Assembly: GCA_964396055.1 (NCBI GenBank) | Contig: CAYNDV010000137.1 | Span: forward strand, 1-12,105 | Source of the DNA: CAYJPV01 sp964396055 | Lineage (GTDB): Bacteria; Acidobacteriota; Vicinamibacteria; Vicinamibacterales; JAKQTR01 | Length of the DNA: 12,105 nt | Reading direction: 5' to 3' | Part shown: in pieces, positions 7,013 through 12,105 of the stretch | Numbering within the stretch: position 1 is the first letter of the stretch | Layout of the letters: the number at the start of each line of letters is the position of its first letter | Notes under the pieces: generated by a model | What the model was told of the DNA's origin: nothing | Seen by the model: the letters and a program-made list of their open reading frames with translations, nothing else | Database searches by the model: none | Made by a program: the position numbers and the translations under genes

Positions 7013-7021
7013 CACGCGCGG

Positions 7022-7051
7022 TTGACCCCTCCGATACCCGCATGGTACCGT
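7022..7051 (+). promoter_or_regulatory. Sigma-70-like promoter of the MltD-like gene
   Basis: TTGACC (7022-7027) and TACCGT (7046-7051) are separated by 18 bp. The -35 is good and the -10 is weak (3 of 6). It diverges from the minus-strand promoter next to it, so the two units share one 118-bp control region. Confidence 0.35.
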
Positions 7052-7077
7052 GGCCCGAAAAGTCCGGTGGATGGGCG

Positions 7078-8826
7078 ATGAGTCGACGAGCGACCCTGAT
7101 GGCGGCGGCGGTGTGTGCGGCCCTGGCGGCAGCCGGGTGCCGGGGCGCGTCCACTCCCGTACCGCCGATCGTGGCCCCGCAGGCGCCGCCGGCGGCGGCA
7201 CCGCCTCCGGCCCCCTCCCCGGCGCCGGCGCCCGCGCCCGCGCCGGACCCCGCGGACGCGCTGATGGCCCAATCGCAGGCGCACTTCCTGGCCGGCGAGC
7301 GCGAACTGCAGCTGGGGCACCTCGAGCGCGCCAAGGCCGAGTTCGATCGGGCGCTCGACGTGCTGCTCGAGTCGCCGATCGGCGCGCGCGCAACGCCCCG
7401 GCTCCAGGAGCACTTCGATCGCCTCGTCGATCGGATCAGCGCCTACGAGATCCGGGCGCTGGCGCTGGGCGACGGCTTCGCGGAGCAGCCCGAACAGCCC
7501 GCATCGCTCGACGAACTGCTGGCGCTGTCGACCACCGAATTGCCGGCCCCCAAGCCCGGGCTGAAGACGGCCGTCGAACTCGATCTGCAGTCAACGGCGC
7601 ACGACCTGCCGATTCCGCTCAATGGCAAGGTGCTCGCGTACATCGAGCTGTTTCAGGGACGCCTGCGCGACTGGTTCCAGGCATCGCTGCAGCGGGGGCA
7701 GGCCTACATGCCCATGATTCAGGGCGCGCTGCGGGCTGAGGGGCTGCCGCTCGACCTGGCGTTCGTGCCCATCGTCGAGAGCGCGTTCCACTCGAATGCC
7801 CTGTCGCGGGCCAAGGCGAAGGGCTTCTGGCAGCTGATGCGCGGCACGGCCGTGGAGCAGGGGCTGAAGTACGACTGGTACATCGACGAACGGTCGAATC
7901 CCGAGAAGGCCACCGGCGCCGCCGTGAAGTACTTCCGGCTGCTCAACCGCATGTTCAAGGGCGACTGGCACCTCACGCTGGCGTCCTACAACGGCGGTCC
8001 CGGGACCGTGCAGCGGGCGGTCAGGCGCCGCGGCGTTGCCGACTTCTGGAAACTGGCCGAGAAGGGCCGCTACCTGCCCCGCGAGACGAAAGAGTACGTG
8101 CCGATGGTCCTGGCCGCCATCGTCGTGGCGCGCAACCCGGCGCAGTACGGGTTCACGGTGGCCGCGGCCGAGCCGCCGGCCTTCGACACCGTCGAGTTGT
8201 CCGGTCCCGTGGATCTGCGCCGCATTGCCGAGTGGGCGGGCGTCGCCGTCGACGAGGTGCAGAAGCTCAACCCGGAACTGCGCCGCCTCACGACACCGCT
8301 GCGCTCCGAGGGATTTCAGCTCCGGGTGCCGGCCGGGACGGCGGCCCCGATTACGGCGCAGCTGGCCGACGCGCCTCCCGAGTACCTGGCGGCCCTGCAG
8401 TTCCACACGGTCAAGCGCGGTGAGTCGATCAGCACGATCGCCAACAAGCTCCGGGTGCGGCGAACCGACCTCGCCGAGGCGAACTACCTCACCACCCGGG
8501 CGCGCGTGAAGCCGGGCGACCGGCTCGTCATCCCGCGGGCGCCCACCACGCTGCTGGCCTCGCGGACCGACGCGGCCGCCGGCGCGGCGCCGGCCGTGGT
8601 CACCGTGCAGAACGCCTCGCCGGGCGGCGGCGAGGTCGAGACCCAGACGCGGTCCAAGGTGACCTACCGGGTGCGCAAGGGGGACACGCTCTACTCGATC
8701 GCCCGCTCGTACGGAACCACCGTCGAGTCGATCCGGGAGTGGAACAACCTGAAGGGCAGCCGCATCACTCCGGGCGATCGGTTGACGCTCTACACCGGCC
8801 GCGACATCGGCGGCCAGCGCCCGTAG
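7078..8826 (+). CDS. MltD-like membrane-bound lytic transglycosylase with LysM repeats
   Basis: This 582-residue lipoprotein hydrolase cuts peptidoglycan glycan strands. The signal MSRRATLMAAAVCAALAAAGC puts the lipid cysteine at 21, which argues for the ATG at 7078 (GGTGG 7 nt upstream) over the in-frame ATG at 7042. A Pro-Ala linker covers 27-58 and a helical, TPR-like stretch about 60-130. The GH23 domain spans about 215-360, with catalytic Glu234 in VPIVESAF, GFWQLMRGTA (249-258) and SYNGGPGTV (303-311). LysM units are at about 442-490 (FHTVKRGESISTIA) and 529-578 (TYRVRKGDTLYSIARSYGTT). A weaker LysM-like stretch lies at about 372-430 (VDLRRIAEWAGVAVDEVQKLNPEL). The core motifs differ slightly from proteobacterial MltD (LMRGTA for FMPGTG, GGPG for xGEG), but the catalytic Glu is intact. 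It diverges from the lipoprotein unit. Confidence 0.9.
   Translation: MSRRATLMAAAVCAALAAAGCRGASTPVPPIVAPQAPPAAAPPPAPSPAPAPAPAPDPADALMAQSQAHFLAGERELQLGHLERAKAEFDRALDVLLESPIGARATPRLQEHFDRLVDRISAYEIRALALGDGFAEQPEQPASLDELLALSTTELPAPKPGLKTAVELDLQSTAHDLPIPLNGKVLAYIELFQGRLRDWFQASLQRGQAYMPMIQGALRAEGLPLDLAFVPIVESAFHSNALSRAKAKGFWQLMRGTAVEQGLKYDWYIDERSNPEKATGAAVKYFRLLNRMFKGDWHLTLASYNGGPGTVQRAVRRRGVADFWKLAEKGRYLPRETKEYVPMVLAAIVVARNPAQYGFTVAAAEPPAFDTVELSGPVDLRRIAEWAGVAVDEVQKLNPELRRLTTPLRSEGFQLRVPAGTAAPITAQLADAPPEYLAALQFHTVKRGESISTIANKLRVRRTDLAEANYLTTRARVKPGDRLVIPRAPTTLLASRTDAAAGAAPAVVTVQNASPGGGEVETQTRSKVTYRVRKGDTLYSIARSYGTTVESIREWNNLKGSRITPGDRLTLYTGRDIGGQRP
7203..7251 (+). repeat. Low-complexity Pro-Ala linker coding stretch
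   Basis: GC-only runs of CCG/GCG/CCC/GCC codons encode alternating Pro and Ala (PAPSPAPAPAPAP) between the lipid anchor and the helical domain of the MltD-like protein. It acts as a flexible spacer; the repeat itself shows no sign of mobility. Confidence 0.7.
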
Positions 8827-8832
8827 GCCTCC

Positions 8833-8845
8833 GGCAGAATCTGCC
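8833..8845. repeat. Short perfect inverted repeat after the MltD-like gene
   Basis: GGCAGA-A-TCTGCC begins 7 bases after the stop codon at 8826. The arms are 6 bp with a single central base, so it would form a short hairpin or serve as a dimeric protein site. No T-run follows, so an intrinsic terminator is not supported. Confidence 0.4.
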
Positions 8846-8894
8846 ACCCGCCTGCCCCGCCGCTGTCGAACAATGTGCCGCCTGGCGCAGGGGC

Positions 8895-8913
8895 CGGGCC
8901 GAACTCAGGCCCG
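8895..8913. repeat. GC-rich inverted repeat upstream of comM
   Basis: CGGGCC and GGCCCG flank a 7-base loop, giving a stable 6-bp hairpin in the 131-bp gap before comM. Only TTCC follows, so it is a poor terminator; it may attenuate transcription or be incidental in GC-rich DNA. I found no convincing promoter in this gap. Confidence 0.35.
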
Positions 8914-8957
8914 TTCCGGGACCCGGCTGCGGAACCGCCCTTGCAGCCGCCGGTGGC

Positions 8958-10466
8958 ATGCTCTCGACCTTTCGCAGCGCGGCCGTTGTCGGGATCGATG
9001 CCTGTCTGGTGGTCGTCGAGGTGGACGTGTCGCCCGGCCTGCCCGGCTTCACCATGGTGGGCCTGCCGGATCCCAGCGTCCGCGAGAGCCGGGACCGGGT
9101 GCGCACGGCTATCAGGAACTCCGGTCACGACCTGCCCATGGCCCGGGTCACGATCAACCTGGCGCCGGCGGACCTCCGCAAGGTGGGCTCCTCGTTCGAC
9201 CTGCCCATCGCACTGGGTGTGCTGGCGGCCACCGGCGTGGTCCCGCGGCGGCAGGTGGACGACATGCTGGTGCTCGGGGAACTGTCGCTCGACGGCGGGA
9301 TCCAGCCGACCCGCGGCGTCCTGCCGGCGGCGATGATGGCCCGGCGTCTGGGCATCGTCCGGTTGCTCGTCGCGCGCGAGAACGCGGCCGAAGCCTCCGT
9401 TGCCGGCAGCCGGGTGCGGCCCGTCTCGTCGCTGCTCGAGGCCGTCGACGTGTTGTCCGGGGCGGCGCCGCTCGAGGAGGAGCTGCCCCAGCGGGCTCTC
9501 GAGGACTCGGGAATCGAGACCTGGGGAGACTTCGCCGATGTCCGAGGGCAGCCGCTGGCGCGTCGGGCGCTCGAAATCGCGGCGGCCGGGGGGCACCACA
9601 TCCTCCTGATCGGCCCGCCCGGCACAGGCAAGACGATGCTGGCCCGGCGGTTGGCCGGAATCCTGCCTCCGCTGAGTTTCGACGAGGCCCTCGAATCCAC
9701 GTGCGTGCACTCGGTTGCGGGCCTGCTGCCGGCAGGGGCGGGGCTGCTGAGGGCCCGCCCGTTCAGGGCGCCGCACCACACGGTCTCGGAGGCTGCCCTG
9801 GTGGGCGGCGGCTCGCTGCCGCGCCCGGGTGAGCTGAGCCTGGCCCACAACGGGGTGCTGTTCCTGGACGAACTCCCCGAGTTCGGACGCCGCGCGCTGG
9901 AGGCGCTACGGCAGCCGCTCGAGGAGGGGACGATCCGCATCGCCAGGGCGGCCCGGCAGAGCGAGTTCCCGGCGCGCATCGCCCTGGTCGGCGCGATGAA
10001 CCCCTGCCCCTGCGGCCATGCGGGCAATCCGGTCAAGGCGTGCCGATGCACGCCCATGCAGCGGGTGCAGTACTCCAACAGGGTGTCCGGGCCTCTGCTG
10101 GACCGTTTCGACCTCGTCGTCGAGGTGCCGTGGCAGGACGCCGGCCAGCACGAGGGGCCGCCGGGGGAGGCGTCGTCGCTCATCCGGGAGCGGGTGGCCG
10201 CCGCACGAGCCGTCCAGCAGGCCAGGCGGCCTTCCGAAACGGAGTCCGTCAACGCGCGCCTGGAACCGCGGTCGCTGCGGGTGGTCGCGGGGCTCGACCG
10301 GGAGGGGCGTACGTTGCTGACCTCGGCGGTGCGCCGGATGGGCCTGAGCGGACGGGCGCACGATCGGGTCGTGCGCGTCGCCCGGACGATTGCTGATCTG
10401 GCTGGCGCGGGCGCCGTGCTCTCGGACCACCTGGCTGAAGCGTTGCTCTACCGGCGCACGTGGTGA
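8958..10466 (+). CDS. comM: ComM / YifB-family AAA+ ATPase (Mg-chelatase-like)
   Basis: The 502-residue hexameric AAA+ helicase of this family promotes branch migration when incoming single-stranded DNA recombines during natural transformation. The N-terminal Lon-protease-like ChlI domain (about 1-170) has the typical VEVDVSPGLPGFTMVGLPDPSVRES-type start and INLAPADLRK. The AAA+ core has Walker A GPPGTGKT at 219-226, Walker B VLFLDE with D304/E305, and the family signature MNPCPCGH (347-354) followed by CRC, probably a metal-binding Cys cluster. The C-terminal helical domain (about 405-500) carries LTSAVRRMGLSGRAHDRVVRVARTIADL. Length and motifs are normal and intact. The ATG at 8958 gives the usual MLSTFRSAAVVGIDA start. 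It lies on the strand opposite the pilus operon about 3.7 kb away. Confidence 0.93.
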   Translation: MLSTFRSAAVVGIDACLVVVEVDVSPGLPGFTMVGLPDPSVRESRDRVRTAIRNSGHDLPMARVTINLAPADLRKVGSSFDLPIALGVLAATGVVPRRQVDDMLVLGELSLDGGIQPTRGVLPAAMMARRLGIVRLLVARENAAEASVAGSRVRPVSSLLEAVDVLSGAAPLEEELPQRALEDSGIETWGDFADVRGQPLARRALEIAAAGGHHILLIGPPGTGKTMLARRLAGILPPLSFDEALESTCVHSVAGLLPAGAGLLRARPFRAPHHTVSEAALVGGGSLPRPGELSLAHNGVLFLDELPEFGRRALEALRQPLEEGTIRIARAARQSEFPARIALVGAMNPCPCGHAGNPVKACRCTPMQRVQYSNRVSGPLLDRFDLVVEVPWQDAGQHEGPPGEASSLIRERVAAARAVQQARRPSETESVNARLEPRSLRVVAGLDREGRTLLTSAVRRMGLSGRAHDRVVRVARTIADLAGAGAVLSDHLAEALLYRRTW

Positions 10467-10490
10467 GGGCTGGAGCATTTCGCCAGATGT

Positions 10491-10505
10491 TCGCCGTCCG
10501 GGCGA
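10491..10505. repeat. Small hairpin after comM
   Basis: TCGCC and GGCGA enclose a 5-base loop 24 bases after the comM stop. A T-tract is missing, so terminator function is uncertain. Confidence 0.25.
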
Positions 10506-10530
10506 GGGGCTTCATGGTCGGGCTGTACCT

Positions 10531-10539
10531 GTGGTAAAG
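10531..10539 (+). promoter_or_regulatory. Possible extended -10 promoter of the M23 peptidase gene
   Basis: TGGTAAAGT contains a TGn element followed by TAAAGT (4 of 6 to TATAAT). The -35 region is poor (TTCATG 18 bp upstream). It sits in the 154-bp gap between comM and the peptidase and would give a leader of about 75 nt. Confidence 0.35.
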
Positions 10540-10620
10540 TGCCCCATTACGCTGCGTCGACGAGGGCTGCCCGAGGCCTATCGTCGGCGTCTGGTTCGTC
10601 CGATACGAGATCCATAGCTG

Positions 10621-11535
10621 ATGCCTGGTTTCCTGTCCCGGCGCTATACGCTGCTCGTCGTGGACCGCTCCTCAGGAGTGGCCCGCCGCCTGACCGTCCG
10701 GCTCGGCTGGACTCTCGGGGCCTTCGGCTTCCTCTTCATCCTGCCCGTCCTGGTCGGCCTTGGCATCCGGTGGATGACCATCGCTGAGCTGAGCGGCCTG
10801 CGTTCGACGGCGGCCGGCCTGGAACTGGAGAACGCCAGTTACCGGGAGGCGACGGGTGAGCTGGCCGGGCAGATCGTCTCGTTGCAGGGCGTCATTGACG
10901 AACTCGGCGCCCGGTCGCAGGTTGATGCGGCTGCGGCCCGGGCGATGGCGAAGCTGCCCTCGGTGGTGCGGTCCAAGGCGATGGGCGGCGGCACGCCGGC
11001 GCAGGCGCCCAGTTACATTGCCTCGGCCCTGGCCTCCCCCGAAGACACGTTCGGGCTGCTGCGTGACGTGCTCGGGCGCCTCGAGAATCGCCTGAAGGTC
11101 GTCCGGACCGACGTCGAGCGTCGCGAGGCGCTGGCGGCGGCGACCCCGTCCATCTGGCCGACGGTGGGCTGGCTCACGTCCGGCTTCGGGTCGCGCCCCG
11201 ATCCGTTCTCCGGTGAAGGCAGCCATCATCCGGGCCTCGACATCTCCGCCGACAAGGGGCGGCCGGTCTACGCCACCGCCAACGCCACCGTCGAGTTCGC
11301 CGGCTGGTCCGGCAACTACGGCAACCTGATCACCCTGGATCACGGGTATGGCCTGAAGACGAAGTACGGCCACCTGTCGGGGTTCACGGTGAAGGCCGGC
11401 AGCCGGGTGACGCGCGGCGACGTGATCGGCTACGTGGGCTCCACGGGCCGGACGACGGGCGCGCACCTGCACTACGAAGTCCTGGCCAACGGTCAGTTGA
11501 TCAACCCGCTCCAGCTGCTCACGACGCCCCGCTAG
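10621..11535 (+). CDS. Membrane-anchored M23 (LytM) family metallopeptidase
   Basis: This 304-residue protein has a cytoplasmic N-terminus of the RRYTLLVVDRSSGVARRLTV type, a single membrane helix at about 28-50 and a likely coiled coil at about 53-95, so the catalytic domain is in the periplasm. The LytM domain covers about 160-300. Zinc ligands are visible: H203 and D207 in HHPGLD, and H284 in HLH (282-284), with H251 in KYGHLS. All are intact, which predicts an active peptidoglycan endopeptidase rather than an EnvC/NlpD-type activator, though an activator role cannot be excluded. The start ATG has only a weak Shine-Dalgarno (GAG about 12 nt upstream) but gives the family's standard N-terminus. 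It lies directly upstream of secA on the same strand, separated by 127 bp with its own promoter. Confidence 0.9.
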   Translation: MPGFLSRRYTLLVVDRSSGVARRLTVRLGWTLGAFGFLFILPVLVGLGIRWMTIAELSGLRSTAAGLELENASYREATGELAGQIVSLQGVIDELGARSQVDAAAARAMAKLPSVVRSKAMGGGTPAQAPSYIASALASPEDTFGLLRDVLGRLENRLKVVRTDVERREALAAATPSIWPTVGWLTSGFGSRPDPFSGEGSHHPGLDISADKGRPVYATANATVEFAGWSGNYGNLITLDHGYGLKTKYGHLSGFTVKAGSRVTRGDVIGYVGSTGRTTGAHLHYEVLANGQLINPLQLLTTPR

Positions 11536-11602
11536 GGCGCGTGCCGGTGTCGCGGCGTAGTGGCCCGCCGAGGGCCGACGTGTCGCCGCCGCCCGGCGTT
11601 CC

Positions 11603-11631
11603 TTGACGTCCCTGCGGCGCTCCCCTAGAAT
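11603..11631 (+). promoter_or_regulatory. Sigma-70-type promoter of secA
   Basis: TTGACG (11603-11608) and TAGAAT (11626-11631) are separated by 17 bp, matching 5 of 6 bases in each box. This is the best full promoter in the window. Transcription should start near 11638, about 25 nt before the secA ATG. Confidence 0.75.
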
Positions 11632-11662
11632 CGACGGATACCCCCGTGAAGTGTGACCTCAC

Positions 11663-12105
11663 ATGCTAGGTACCCTCCTCGCCAAGGTTTTCGGCACCCA
11701 GAACGAACGTGAGTTGAAGCGCCTGTGGCCCGTGGTGGCCGAGATCAACGCGCGCGAGGCGTCGGTGCGGCCGCTCAGCGACGCGGATCTCCGGGCGCAG
11801 ACGGCGGTGCTGCGCGACCGTGTGACCCAGGGCGCCGCCCTGGACGACGTCCTGGTGGATGCCTTCGCGGTGGTCCGCGAAGCCGGCCGGCGCACGCTCA
11901 ACATGCGGCACTTCGACGTGCAGCTCATCGGCGGCATGGTGCTCCACAAGGGGCGCATCGCCGAGATGAAGACCGGCGAGGGCAAGACGCTCGTTGCGAC
12001 GCTGCCGGCGTACCTGAACGCCCTGTCCGGCAAGGGCGTGCACGTGGTCACGGTGAACGACTACCTGGCGCGCCGCGACTCGGAGTGGATGGGGCGCATC
12101 TACCG
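11663..12105 (+). CDS. secA: Protein translocase ATPase SecA, partial (N-terminal 147 codons)
   Basis: The gene leaves the right edge of the window in frame. The visible part begins MLGTLLAKVFGTQNERELKRL, the standard SecA N-terminus. It continues with the helical start of NBD1 (FAVVREAGRRTLNMRHFDVQ and LIGGMVLHKGRIAEM), Walker A KTGEGKT at 103-109, and VTVNDYLARRD. These are near-invariant in SecA. SecA drives secretory proteins through SecYEG using ATP. No strong Shine-Dalgarno is seen in the short leader. Having only about 147 of the usual 850-1000 residues reflects the window edge, not truncation of the gene. Confidence 0.97.
   Translation, partial: MLGTLLAKVFGTQNERELKRLWPVVAEINAREASVRPLSDADLRAQTAVLRDRVTQGAALDDVLVDAFAVVREAGRRTLNMRHFDVQLIGGMVLHKGRIAEMKTGEGKTLVATLPAYLNALSGKGVHVVTVNDYLARRDSEWMGRIY

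Noticed and set aside
6960..7334. Upstream extension of the lipoprotein frame into the divergent MltD-like gene
   Set aside because: It overlaps the start of the opposite gene and buries the signal peptide; the GTG at 6959 with GGAG is a better start.
8873..9832. 319-codon plus-strand frame overlapping comM
   Set aside because: Out-of-frame shadow with low-complexity Gly/Arg/Ala composition; the comM frame carries all motifs.
11562..11576. GGCCC/GGGCC hairpin after the M23 gene, considered as an intrinsic terminator
   Set aside because: The stem is only 5 bp and no T-run follows; such hairpins are common by chance at this GC content.
1..12105. Looked for tRNA, rRNA, CRISPR repeats, insertion sequences, toxin-antitoxin or phage genes and riboswitches
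   Set aside because: None is visible; the DNA is packed with housekeeping envelope genes of uniform base composition.

Overview
The window is GC-rich, gene-dense chromosomal DNA from a Gram-negative bacterium. It has almost no intergenic space and no visible mobile elements, tRNA, rRNA or CRISPR. The most likely source is an acidobacterium, possibly of the Vicinamibacteria type. That guess rests on base composition, the PilN N-terminus of the 'NLSTRPFYNER' type and the general gene mix; it is inference, not proof.

Minus strand, 5276 down to 1: one tightly packed operon for a type IV pilus (or pilus-like secretion) machine, in the order pilC, pilB, pilM, pilN, pilO, then a partial gene that runs off the left edge and sits where pilP normally is. 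Most junctions overlap (1, 4, 4 and 11 nt) and the one gap is 14 nt, so translational coupling is likely. An extended -10 promoter with a perfect TATAAT lies just upstream of pilC. PilB is the extension ATPase, PilC the inner-membrane platform, and PilM/N/O/P-like the alignment complex. The PilM has lost the usual actin-type nucleotide-binding residues, and the PilP-like protein lacks a lipoprotein cysteine at its N-terminus.

Minus strand, 6959 down to 5415: a two-gene unit encoding an unrecognised lipoprotein and a small secreted GH23 lytic transglycosylase. It diverges across a 118-bp promoter region from a plus-strand gene (7078-8826) for an MltD-like lipoprotein transglycosylase with LysM repeats.

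Plus strand, 8958 to the right edge: comM (an AAA+ helicase of natural transformation), a membrane-anchored M23/LytM endopeptidase, and the first 147 codons of secA behind a good sigma-70 promoter.

As a whole the window is an envelope-traffic neighbourhood: a pilus motor, three peptidoglycan hydrolases, a DNA-uptake helicase and the Sec motor. Pilus plus ComM suggests natural competence. The hydrolases could open or remodel the wall for envelope-spanning machinery, although nothing in the sequence proves that link. I found no clearly new multi-gene system. The least ordinary items are the degenerate PilM, the non-lipidated PilP-like protein and the unknown lipoprotein paired with a transglycosylase.
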